A DNA stretch of 64,000 nt from Rotaria socialis (Eukaryota; Rotifera; Eurotatoria; Philodinida; Philodinidae), in NCBI GenBank assembly GCA_905331475.1, contig CAJNYU010000997.1:62001-126000 (forward strand), written 5' to 3'. Position numbers and translations under genes: made by a program. The notes under the pieces are model-generated. The model had not been told where the DNA came from, did not search any database, and was given only the letters and a program-made list of their open reading frames with translations. Of this stretch, positions 1 through 15,398 are shown in pieces (the first letter of the stretch is position 1; every line of letters starts with the position of its first letter).

Positions 1-321
1 AAATTTTATCTAAGGAAAAAATAAAATATAGACTATCGATTAGATAATTAAAGACTGATTTGAGACGTTTTAGAGCTATTTCATATATGTTGTTAATATT
101 CCCACAGGCTACGTAGATGTAATTATCAGTTTTTAAGCATATGCACTTATTGATTTCTAAACATTTTACTTTAAATAACTACGGCCTGAAATACACTAGA
201 TAGAAAATTCAACCGCTTCGATTTGTAACATCCACAAAAAATAAATAATTAATAATTAAATTTCGAAGTAGAAAACGTTCAAGTCATATTTATTAGAAAA
301 TAAAATTAACTTTGAACTTAC
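1..321. other. Left-edge non-coding stretch
   Basis: AT-rich sequence with stops in all frames and no splice-bounded open stretch that I can recognise. It lies just downstream (minus sense) of the exon at 322-447, so it is most simply an intron of whatever gene that exon belongs to. Confidence 0.4.
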
Positions 322-447
322 TTTTATCATCTAGATCTGGAACATCATCATCATATCCAACTTTCTTATTTCGCCCAACTCCACCTTTGGACTTTTCTAT
401 TCTTGGGCTTTTAAATTTCATAGAACTACTAACTAAAGCTGATGTGC
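322..447 (-). CDS. Probable internal exon of an unidentified gene running off the left edge
   Basis: On the minus strand a 126-nt open stretch is bounded by a good acceptor (AACAG at 448-452) and a GTAAGT donor at 316-321. It encodes about 42 residues: a Ser/Lys-rich start (VSSSMKFKSPRIEKSKGG) and then an acidic segment (GYDDDVPDLDDKS). The basic stretch followed by a PDLDD acidic patch faintly recalls the middle of IFT43-type intraflagellar transport proteins, but the match is far too short to name it. No partner exon is visible in the window. The codon use and splice sites resemble those of the neighbouring genes. Confidence 0.4.
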
Positions 448-1644
448 CTGTTGATATGTGAGTGTAAGCATCAAATATATAATGTAGAAAAATGATTAAT
501 AATTGAAATGAAATATTCAAATGCATTATTCTTTAAAATAATGGATTTCATGTAATGTCACAATTTCATTTCGATGATGTTCAATAAGTGTTAATCCATT
601 GATGCTCTCTGTCAATTATAGTAGTTTTATCTTCCATCGTTCACATTTTCTTATTTTGAGCTAGGAATGGAGAAGGAAACGTTCCTGAAATCTATTAATG
701 ATCGTAGAATGCATGAACGATTCAACTACATGAAGGAAAAGACAGATAGTTAGATAGAGAGAGATGGAAGAGAGGCACAGTGGGAGGAAAAGAGAAAAAA
801 GTTAATTTAGTACTTGACACTCAATTTCTCTACGTGTTGTTATGTCTTCGTTCTCGATTCCTACGCTATATCATGCGTGTGTGTGACAAAAAAAATGATG
901 ATAATCATGATGACGACAGTGACAGCAGTGAACAAGAAGAAAAAAAATTGTGTTGCTGAAATCCAAGACTGGACCAGAGAACAAAAATACAAAAAAAAAG
1001 AAACAGAACAGGATAGATCGAGTTAGCGAATATTTTCGATCGCTTGGTATAACAAATAGAAAACAACCACACATCTTTTTAAGGGAAAGAAAAACGAAAA
1101 ATCATTTTTACAACTACAACAACATTTGCTTTATGATGATCTTTAACAACGTTTCAGTCATTCACAATGATCATACTCTATGAAAACAAAACAAAAGAAG
1201 AACAACAATATTTGTTTTCATTGATATTAGAAAAGGTTTTTTAACTACTGCGTAGTTGATTAGTTTGTATTGCTGATTGAATTATGAATGTTATATGTCA
1301 AGTTGAATTAAATCCTTCTATTTATGATTTATATCAGTATTTTATGATTGAAAAATAAAATTGAGCATACAATAAATTTTTAAATCCAATCACTACTAAG
1401 AACTTGTTCGAGAATTCATAAATGCATTATAAACAAAATGCCAATTCAACTATATGTCACTTCAAATATTAATATTAATAAAGAATGAATATTGAATTTC
1501 TGTTTCTTTTTATTACTTTCATTTTCTCTGAAATAATGATCAAAAAACAAAAAAAGCAAAAATGAATCGTACACGGCAAATAGTTCTAAAGCAAAACAAC
1601 AGTAAACAAAACAAAAACAGTAAGAAATTCTTTTGAAATATAAT
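448..1644. other. Non-coding stretch between the left-edge exon and the BAG gene
   Basis: No exon that I can support. Short open frames exist at 814-1183 on both strands, but they are Lys/Asn-rich or their Phe-rich complements and have no splice-bounded structure. The part next to 1645 should contain the 3' UTR of the BAG gene; AATAAA-like motifs occur around 1355-1490 on the minus strand. Confidence 0.4.
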
Positions 1645-3751
1645 TTATATCGATCGCTCTGTTGATGTTTGTTCATTTTGAGTTCTTGAAGATTGCTGCT
1701 GTTCAGTACTGTTTATTGATAGATCATCAACAGCGAGTTTAGTTTCCATTAGATTACTATTATTTTCAATAGTTAAACTCATTGGCACTTTTGATTCAAG
1801 CTTAGCGATAACTGTTTGTACATTTCGAATCATTTCTTTACGTTTTTCTTTTATATCGACGCTAACATCAGTTAATTCATCACAAGTTAGCATCATTTTT
1901 ACTGCTTGTTCATCAAGCAATTTATATATACGATCATCACGTGTCACACCATCAAATGCATCGACTTGCTGATTTAAATCAACTAAATTTTGTTTAATTT
2001 GTTCAAGTTTTTCTAAAGCAATTGTATTGGAATCACGTGAAGGAACTGGTTGTATATTCGCTGCTGCAGGCATTTCAGTAGATGGAACTTGTTGATCACT
2101 CGACGATGAAGTAGTGCTCTGTCCTGCCATTGTACTAGTCGTATCTTTCGTCGTTTTAAAATCGGACTCTTGAGGTTGTTGGGCGTTTAATGGTGAAGGT
2201 CGAGTCGGTGATTCATCACGGTCAGAAGCTGGCGATCCAGATCGATCATGTGCTATTTTTGAAAAAAAAATAAACAAAATGTAAAGATAGAAAATTTTGT
2301 CAATAACAAACAATTAAAAATTACAAATTTTCGATTCGGTTTTATTCGAATTTAATCAAACCTTTTCTTTTTCTTGAAGTACTATTTGTTAAACCCATTT
2401 CTTTTTGCTGACAAATTTTTGTTTTGTAAACATTCATGTGCATTTAACAGTCATGTTTTGCGCGCTCCTGCCTCGAAGATGGAGCATTATATTACATGAA
2501 AAACTGTTCTTTCATTTGTCGCTTTCTTTCCTTTTTCTCTTGTCGTTCTGTCTTTCGTTCTTTATCTTATTCTATTATTGTCTGTCTTTTTTTGCGTGTT
2601 CTGCCATATCTCTGACTAATCAAAAACGAACGAACAGCAGTTGGAAGACACTGCTGCCTTCATCAGTTGTACGCGTACAAGATACATTTTGTATGTATAT
2701 GTGTGCTGATCTTCTATGTCTTATGTTGATGTCATCTACCTGACCATGAAGATTGACATTGACATGTATAGTAAACATAGTGTTCGTGTAGATTTTTTTT
2801 TCCTGAAATTTCTAACAACTACATTGTTGTTGATAGTTTTGCTGAGGAAAAAAGAAATAAAAATGTATTTTATAATGAAAAGCATTTATACTCTTCAAAC
2901 CTACAAGCAAAATATTTGCTTAGTCTATTCTTAGAAGAAACTGAAACGAAAATATTTTCAAAAATAAATTTGATACAAATATAGATTTTGCGAACCTACA
3001 CAACATAAGTAACTTACAATTATTGGCTGTTTCTTGAAATTTACTTGATTGATGATTATTTATTGGTATATGATATTCACTGGAATAAACAGTTTTGGGA
3101 TTGATATTTGCTCGAGTAATATAAGTCGGTCTATAATAAGTTTGATGTTCAGATGGATTTTGTTGATCGATATCTGAAACATCATTAAGCACATCAAAGG
3201 AGGATCGCCGAAAAGAATTTGTGTATGTATTCGGATGTATAAAATCTGAATCAGTTCGAAATCCGTTATTTGATGTTTCAGGATAATAGGAAGTATTTGA
3301 AGATTGAGTTTTCGGACGTATGGAATCATTTGACGATGAAAGAAGATCGTCACTTGAACGACTTGTGTGTAGAGAACTTGAATCATATGTTCGTTTTTGT
3401 AAAGGACGATATTGTTGATCACGATATGATTGATGCAACGGAGAATCATTTATCAAACGATCATATGCAGTGCTGAGAGTTTGACGTGGTTGAAGTCGAC
3501 TTCGGTAATGCGTATTTATCGATGGCTTCTTCCATGGTGGTGAATTTGAAAAATCAGTATGAAAACTATCCTCATAACGAGCCGTGCGATTTGGAGAATC
3601 ATAAAAATTTGAGTTGCTTAAGTTCGATCTAGAAACTATTTCCACGGGAATTGATATAAACTGAAACAAGTAAGAGGTTAAATTGAGTTCTTTTAATAGA
3701 ATTGAAATAACTTACGCCAGTTGAATGGCCAGCACTATTTGTTGAAGTCAT
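1645..3751 (-). CDS. BAG3: BAG-domain co-chaperone, BAG3/starvin type
   Basis: Three exons: 3716-3751 (12 residues, starting MTSTNSAGHSTG), 3018-3660 and 1645-2252; total about 428 residues, phases agree at both junctions. The C-terminal exon carries a BAG domain at roughly residues 304-380 (starts ALEKLEQIKQNLVDLNQQVD, ends VRNVQ-like MIRNVQTVIAKLESK), aligning along its length with the three-helix BAG domain of human BAG3, which binds the Hsp70 ATPase domain and promotes nucleotide exchange. Right after the first intron is GFISIPVEIV. Human BAG3 has an almost identical GYISIPV site, an IPV motif known to bind small heat-shock proteins such as HSPB8. The middle is Ser/Asn/Tyr-rich and looks disordered. 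I see no WW domain, unlike vertebrate BAG3. The likely role is a cytosolic Hsp70/sHSP bridge in chaperone-assisted autophagy. Confidence 0.85.
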
Positions 3752-5469
3752 CAATATATTGATTATTTATTTGAATATTGTAAAATTGAACAATCTAAAG
3801 TACAAAGTCGATGGTATCCATTATTTATAAGTATAACACAATGCAGTAATAACTTAAAATAATATTCTATCAAACAAAGTGATCTGCATCTCTTCTTATT
3901 ATATAGTAGAAGAGCGAGCGACACAGAGAAAAATATAGAAGATTGCCATTCTTTTTATTTCTTACCCTCAACCGCCTCCTCACATCTTAATGTTGCGAAA
4001 ACTTCTATTATTTTGTTTTGTATCATCTTCTCCACATTCCTTTTTAATGCGTCAACCGACAAAAAGCACACACCATGTGATAAAGTTTATCAGTCACCGT
4101 AATATTAAATGTCGTAATGAAAAACAACAAAAAAACATGAATTTTCGTTCTTTTATCTCATAAAAACATTGATTCATATCTTATTTCTTTACCTTTTTAT
4201 ATGCACAAGGAACAAGCCAAATTCCCTACGCAAAATGTGATTACTACCTTGCAGGAATAAAGTCTAATATTTGAAGATTTATAATTGAAATTCTTTGAAT
4301 TCCATTCTTCTACATTCACTGAAAAAATCATACGTAAAAAAGAAGAATTATTGTACGAGTCAGTGCGAACCCTGCATTACTTATGCCATTTTATCAATAA
4401 TATTGTATACATAATAGAAGTGCCCCTTCTCGATGCATAACAGCCGTATAATACAAAGGACTGTTGATGTTCAATGTTCGTAACCAGCTATCCCATTATC
4501 TCACTTATTGATGCAGACAGAGAAAAGAATATACATTAAATCTCTACAACAAACTGTTACCTTCTGATTGTGTATTTATGTGATGTAATACCAAACTCAA
4601 TACAAGTACATAAATATATATATATATATATATATATTGTAGGGCAGATTGAAATTCAGTTCAGATTAAAATAACTTCTATTTCAACAAAGAAATTTTTA
4701 AACTGAACTAGTTCAGATCAAAATTATTTTAATCTGAACTGAATTTCAATCTATCCTACGATATATATATCTATATTTATTCAGTGAAATAATCAGGCTT
4801 TTTTCTCTCAAACTATTCGAATAATAATCAACATTGACTGTCCTTTTTTAGACTCACCTATCAATTATTTTATCCTTAGGGGAAGTTTATTTGTCGTGTT
4901 TATAAGTATAAGGACAAGTCCTGTTCTCTCTCGTCCTATATATGTTGTTAATCTTGTGTTGCTTTTTAATTGAAAATCAAAATGACACCTGTCTTTATAT
5001 TGTCATCATCAACAACAAACTATCAATTTACGTTCGAACAAATATTTTACGCACATACAAAAAATATCGACGAAAACAAATTATACTCATATAAGAACTA
5101 TAATATCCCCGTTGAATATATGTATTTTCATAGTAAGCACTAAAGACATTTAATTCATTCTCTTTCTACATGTATTCATCGATATCATAATCACAATCAA
5201 AAACACAAAAAAAAACAAAATGTAATATCAATATGATAGGCATCATATGTTGTTCTGTGAACTTCTTTTCATACATTTTCTAAACGTTTTTATCCTTTGG
5301 AGAATATTCGACGATCAAGAATAAGCATAGCAAGAAAATAAAAACACGAACAAGAATAAACCTTGTTTGATATATTGGCTAAATACAACAGTGAAAAGAA
5401 AAAAAAACAAGAAATCGTTAAAAAAAAGTAACATATCGGAGAGAACAAACTAAACAGATACACTGTTTT
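3752..5469. other. Intergenic stretch between the BAG gene and YME1L1
   Basis: The stretch holds the presumed promoter of the minus-strand BAG gene and the 3' flank of YME1L1. I see no exon. A (TA)n run at about 4614-4638 abuts a palindromic MITE-like element at 4639-4759, listed separately. Confidence 0.5.
4639..4759. mobile_element. Short palindromic MITE-like element
   Basis: Two 36-bp arms, 4639-4674 and 4724-4759, are inverted copies of each other with two mismatches. They flank a 49-bp centre that contains a smaller palindrome (CTGAACTAGTTCAG). Both ends sit in TA-rich repeats (TATATA), consistent with insertion at TA, as expected for a non-autonomous relative of TA-targeting DNA transposons. 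There is no coding capacity. It could also be a plain foldback repeat; family assignment needs other genomic copies. Confidence 0.6.
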
Positions 5470-9595
<4,126 letters not shown>

Positions 9596-9798
9596 CTGCA
9601 ATACATAGATGTGTATATTATAAAACATATTCAACTGGCTTTTATTTATTGGTTGTATTATGTTCTTGTTGAACACATAAACATCGTAGGACAAAAAAAA
9701 AATACATATAAATAAATGAGGCAAACACAAAAACAGATACAATCGTGCAAAGAAATTAGAAAAGTCTATTTTTTGTTTGTTTTTATACACAGACTAGT

Positions 9799-12371
9799 TC
9801 ACATAAGTTCAACAAGGTCATCTGTTTCAAATAATGCTTCATCTATAAACGCAAACGTATCAACAACATCAGTAGGTTCATCAAGTTCAAGTAATTTATT
9901 TTCATCTTCATCGTTAAGAATCGTTGATGGTTGAATCGGAGATGTCTTATTGACCGGAGTTGGTTCGACTGGTTTTGATAAAACTGGAGGTAAATTATTG
10001 ACTGCGGGTGGTGGCGGACGTTGTATAGAAACTTTTGGTGTCTGTCGAGGTCGTTGTGGAATTGATGAATAACGAGGAGTTGTTGGTCTATGCAGTGAAA
10101 GTAGTGGTGGTATAAAACGTGGACGTAGAGAGAGAAGTGGCACCGGTTGAAATGAACTTGGAATTGAAGGTACAAAAGGTTTTGGTTGAGTAGTTTTAGC
10201 AAGAAATTCATCAACTTGTCTTTTCCAAGCGGAATCATCCATCGATAGTTTTGTTGAGTAATTAACACGTGGAGGAGATTTTCTTTGCGATGGTGATGAT
10301 GATGAGGAGGAGGAGGATCCCGATGAAGATGATGATGATGATCGCCGTCGATGACGATCAGATTTTCGACGAGGATTTGATGGTTGTAGGCATAAATCAT
10401 CTATAGTTGCTGTATTATGGTGATGATGATGTTTATTATTATTATTATTATTATTATTTTCTTGTTGACCCGAACGACGTTTTAATGGTGGATCATCATT
10501 GACTGATGATTCTGGCATTTGACGTTTACGTTCATTGGTTGATACTGTGACAACATTACGTGCTGATATGGATGATGGTGTATTAATTAAAGATCGAGGT
10601 GATGGACTTGATTTGTTCTTGAAACGTCTATAAAAAAGAAGCATATTCAATTATAATTTGACAAGAATGACTCGACTTGTGATTTACTCAATACGGCTTG
10701 TTCGACGTTCATCATCTTGTGTTAGTTCTGTTCCTAGAATGATTCGAATGAACGATTACATGAAACTCTCGCAAAAGAAAAAGAAAAACAAGGTACGGCA
10801 CCATGACGATATACAATAACAAATGATTGTTATTAGTCTAGTTCATCTCATCTCAAAAAAAAAAATAAACATTAACAAAATATAAAACTGATGGTTTTTA
10901 CTTTGTTAATCCCTATCTATTCTCACTGAAAAATACATGAGATAAAAAGAAAGATAATCGGGGAAGACGAATAGAGTTTATTTAGATGCTGTTGTAAATA
11001 ATTGATTGTTAAGAAATGGAAATTCAGATGTATAAATGTTATGCCAATACACGTACCCGCAGATGTCTGAAAAAAACGCATATTTATTTTAAAGAAGAGA
11101 AAAATCATTATCTTATATTTACTTTTTCTCCGTTTGTTGATGTTGAACTTGATGAATTTGATATTGTAATTTTAGCTGCAGGCAAACGATCACGGTTCAA
11201 TCGAATTGGTTTTGTATCATTCGTTGGAGTTATTGGTGTATTAGACGTTAAAAAACGATTAGTAATTGATGGAGCTGCACATGGAAATGAAATATCAATC
11301 ACAGAATTCACTATAAAAAGCAAAAAACGAGCGTAATTAAAATAAAATTTTTGTTTTCATAGTTTACATTTTTTCATATTATTGTTGTCTTCTTGAATAA
11401 GATCGTCTAGATCACGATCACTATCACTATCATTATTATTTATTATTCTCTTTGACGCATTGATTGCATCAGATGAAACCACAACTCGATTTGTTGTTGC
11501 TTGTACTATTTTTCGATTTGAAGAGTCAGCTATAACAACATTTCGATTACCAACAACTCGTGATTGCGTTGTAGTAGATTTTGTCTCTTCTGAAGAATTT
11601 GTTACAACATTACGACTTGAAATTTCTATCTGTTCATTTTCTGTTGAAATTGCTGTGCGGCATGGCGTAGTTTCATTTGAAATAGGTGTTGTAGGTGTTT
11701 CGGATTGCAGTAGAACTTCAACTTTCGGTATTGAACTTTGAGATGAATCTATTTGTGAACTAGGTATTGAACCATTGGTTGATGCTACTGCTGCTATTGT
11801 AGGTATATTAGTAGGACTTGAAGGAAGATTTGCGCTAGTTGTTGATTTAATAACGTCTTTATTAACAAGATTTGTCGATGAAGCTAAATAAAAAATAAAT
11901 AATTAGAACTACTTTTTTCGAAGAATAAGAGTTTTATCTTACACCGAATAGCTGAAGAGTTTCTTGATGTTGGACGATGACGTATATGTGCAAATGTACA
12001 ATCAAGTTTGAGACAACCCATATGTGTATTTTCATAATAACATGATTTTGCAGTATTTACCGCTGGACTCTACAGAAAACAAAATATTTATATTATAAAC
12101 CTTCGAATAAGTAATTTTGTTGGAATATCTACTTGAATAGGACTATGACGAAGTTGACAAGCTGAATCTATGCAACTTCCACGTAACCAAGCTGGACACA
12201 TAGCATTACATGTTAAAACTGTGGAATTATGTCTATAACTGCATGTCGAACCCTAAATATAAAGTTTTGTTTTTTCATTAGTTAGATTTCGTGGGAAACA
12301 CAAGTTTCGTTGTTTACTTTTGCACAGGATGATGTTAGAAAATAATAACAATCATCATTTGATTTCTGCAT
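9799..12371 (-). CDS. ZC3H11A: CCCH zinc-finger protein, ZC3H11A homologue
   Basis: Eight exons: 12318-12371, 12133-12252, 11943-12069, 11368-11883, 11123-11310, 11057-11066, 10688-10733 and 9799-10627; about 629 residues. The first three exons encode three CCCH-type fingers: CYYFLTSSC...C...H (residues 8-28), a middle one with CPAWLRGSC...CQLRH, and CYYENTHMGC...CTFAH. The order and spacing match the N-terminus of human ZC3H11A (DCYFF...RH, QEGRC...FRH, CYWENQPTGC...FHH), a nuclear-speckle protein tied to the TREX mRNA-export complex. The rest is low-complexity Ser/Thr/Asn, then a basic stretch with Asn, His and Ser runs and Pro-rich segments, ending in an acidic tail. One exon (11057-11066) is only 10 nt, yet it is needed to keep frame between exons at 11123 and 10733. 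The stop codon lies 203 bp from the YME1L1 start, and the start is head-to-head with the KH gene. Confidence 0.88.
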
Positions 12372-12931
12372 AATTTTAATTTGCTAAAATCTAGAAAGAA
12401 AATTAAATATTTCACTATTAACAGTTTAGTTTCGACAAGAATATGTATGTATGTATGTTTACTAAAACAGCTTCATTCATTCCTATATTTTATACGCCAA
12501 TTATAAATAAGTTTTATGTGTGGCTCCATCTTTTCAATCGAAAATTTTATAGTTTTATAAAAAAATTCTTTTATTTTTTTCTTGAATAGAATGAATAAAT
12601 TTGAAATTCAGTTTAAACATCGATATAATTAATAGATATGTTCGTTTTTCTATTTACTTGTTGACGTATGAAAGCAATAACGTGTATTTTTTTGCTTCTT
12701 CCATATGATTTCTACAGGTAAAAAAAATCATTATTGGTACTCTATTACTTTTTTAAAGGCCATTCGATTTACCAAATTATTCTGTTTTTCTTTCAAGATT
12801 ACTCTTCGTTATTTTTTATATGAATTTTGCTATTCTCAATATCATATATAAACAGATCTTACTGTGATTTTGAGTGATTCTATTTTTTCTTTTTCCCAAT
12901 TTGATTTTTTACCTAACCGAACAATATAAAG
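12372..12931. promoter_or_regulatory. Divergent (head-to-head) upstream region of ZC3H11A and IGF2BP
   Basis: A 560-bp AT-rich interval separates the two opposing start codons, with T-runs on the plus strand. It must hold the 5' UTRs and promoters of both genes and may act as a bidirectional promoter. I see no clear TATA or other core element that I would defend. Confidence 0.5.
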
Positions 12932-15204
12932 ATGGATTATACATATGGACAATCAAATGATTATCCACTTCGGTATGAATAAATAAATAGAAATCTTCTC
13001 TCTATTGATTATTTCATTCAATAGAATTGTTGTGCCAAGCGATTCTGTTGGAGCTATAATTGGTAAACAAGGTTCAACAGTTAAACAAATAAAACAAACT
13101 GCGCGTGCAAAGTAAATTCTTTATTAGCGATACATTAGGTTTTTTTTGAAATTGTGAATCTATTCTAGAATTGATGTTAATAAAAATGAAGCATCAAATA
13201 GTCAAGAACGTGTCATTATTATTCGTGGTCAAGAAGAAAATTGTATACAAGCATGTCGAGAAATACTTCGAATTATGTATGAAGATGCGAAAAATAAAAA
13301 TAAAACAAAGTAAATAGAATATTTCGTTGGGGTCTTTTCAGTAAAACATTTATGATATATTATTTTAAGTGAAATTATATTAAAAGTACTTGCACAAAAT
13401 AATTTTATTGGCCGAATAATCGGTAAAGGTGGTAATATAATAAATGCAATTAAAAAAGAAACTGATACAAAGTTCGTTAGATTTTGTTTTGAAAATTAAT
13501 TTTTCGAATTTTTCGTGTTCTGATTAGTATCACTGTTTCAAGTATCAATGAGTTAAACTCATATAATATTGAACGTATTATATCAATCAAAGGTGAATTC
13601 GATCAACAAATGTCAGCATTAGAAACAATTTTTAGCAAATTATGTTTGGCAAATGAGAGTGAGAATGCACGAGCATGGAATTATTCAGCACAATATTATC
13701 AACAGCAGCAAATGATGCAAAATTTCGCACAACATGCTGCTATGATAGCTACTGTAGGTTCTACAGGTCCACCATTATTACCTATAAATTATAGTCAACA
13801 ACAGTCGATGGTTCATCAAACACAAACAAATAATAGTAATAATTCTTCGAATAAATTTATGGAGCAACAACCAAATCTAAGTACAATTTATCCATCATCT
13901 TATTATGTAAGTATGACGTACACAAAACAAACACATTTATGTTAGTCTAGAAACTATTACACGGAAGATGATGTAAATATTAATATGCTTTTAATGCGAA
14001 ATCTTAAAACGTTTTTCATTCTTGTACTAAAAACCCAACAAATTCATAGTAAATCAATAACTTGATATCTAAACAACACGAATAAGGTCCCAAGTAGAAA
14101 ATTTTAATAGACTAATTATCGATAAATCGTGAGACACAAAAATTTTATAATTGGACAAATTGACCTATATGATCCAAAATTTTGTCTGAAATAAATGCTC
14201 TTTTCTATACAATGATTGGCAGATTTTTATATATTTCTCAGACGACTAGAACATGTAGGACTCTATCTACGATATTAATAATATATTATGATAATAGTAA
14301 ACATTTAAGGTTTTTTCTTATGCATAGCCAACAATGATTCCTACATCAGGTCCATTTTATTTGTCGTATCCATCAGCGAATTCAATTATTGCTTCTCAAC
14401 CGAATCCATATGCTAATGGAAATCTTATGCAACAACAAGAACAGTTACAATTATTACAAAATATACCTGTCTCTATTGAAACTGTTCATTTATATGTGCC
14501 TAATACAGCTATTGGCGCTATTATTGGTGCTAAAGGTCTCTTTATAAAAAATATAATGAAGAGCTCAAATGCATCGGTTAAAGTAATTGAATTTGATTTA
14601 TTTTAAATCAATAAATATGCTTTGCGTAGATTAATCCTGTAAGTCAAGACGAAGATTCAAGTAAAGTTTCGGAAAGACAAGTGACAATAACGGGAACACC
14701 TGAAGCTCAATGGAAAAGTCAATATTATATTTATGATAAAATTCGACAAGAAGGTTACATTTAGTTCTTTTTGCTAGATGAGTACACATGTAACTAATAA
14801 CACAAACAAACCTCATTTTTCAGGTTATTTCGGCGAAGACTTAGTTCGACTTCGAGCTGAAATCAATGTGCCAACATTGTTAATTGGTCGTTTAGTTGGT
14901 AAAGGCGGACATAATGTAAAATAATATTGATTCATTATTTTTGATGAAGCAAATTTTATTAAATAGGTTCGTCAATTACAACAATCAACGGGTGCATTTA
15001 TAAAATTACCCGATGATTCACAACAAACATCAGCTAGTGAAGTACCTGTTAAAATCTTTGGTCCTTTTCCAGCTAATCAAGTAATTTTTGGAAAAAAAAT
15101 ACTTTTTTTTAGAATCTATTGAAAATGTAAATACATTTAGTTTGCCCAACGACGTATTCAATCTATTATACAAATGAGTCGTGATTTAACAAATATATCA
15201 AAAG

Positions 15205-15249
<45 letters not shown>

Positions 15250-15398
15250 TTAGCAGTAACGAACAATTAAATGGTATGAATCTCAATGAAACATCGATAA
15301 GAGTGAATGAAAGTACAACAAGTGATGATGCCGTATTTACTTCAAGTACTTTGCCGAATACAGATGCTAGTGTGACAACAGTAGATGATCAAAACTAA
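12932..15398 (+). CDS. IGF2BP: Four-KH RNA-binding protein of the IGF2BP/IMP family
   Basis: Ten exons: 12932-12972, 13025-13111, 13169-13309, 13370-13471, 13528-13906, 14328-14582, 14630-14753, 14824-14915, 14967-15080, 15141-15398; about 530 residues. Four KH domains occur in two pairs. KH1 (VPSDSVGAIIGKQG) and KH2 (NNFIGRIIGKGG) are in the first half, then comes a Gln/Asn-rich linker, then KH3 (VPNTAIGAIIGAKG) and KH4 (VPTLLIGRLVGKGG). Each keeps a GxxG loop. KH1-KH2 and KH3-KH4 match vertebrate IGF2BP1-3 well, including VKIFGPFPANQFAQRRI after KH4. The family binds mRNAs in cytoplasmic granules and controls their stability, localisation and translation. The two N-terminal RRMs of vertebrate IGF2BPs are absent: only 14 residues precede KH1. 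The C-terminus has a run of about 14 Asn. Start chosen at the ATG of the exon whose phase fits KH1. Confidence 0.9.

Noticed and set aside
814-1183. Overlapping open frames on both strands
   Set aside because: Low-complexity Lys/Asn-rich or Phe/His-rich translations with no splice structure or family match.
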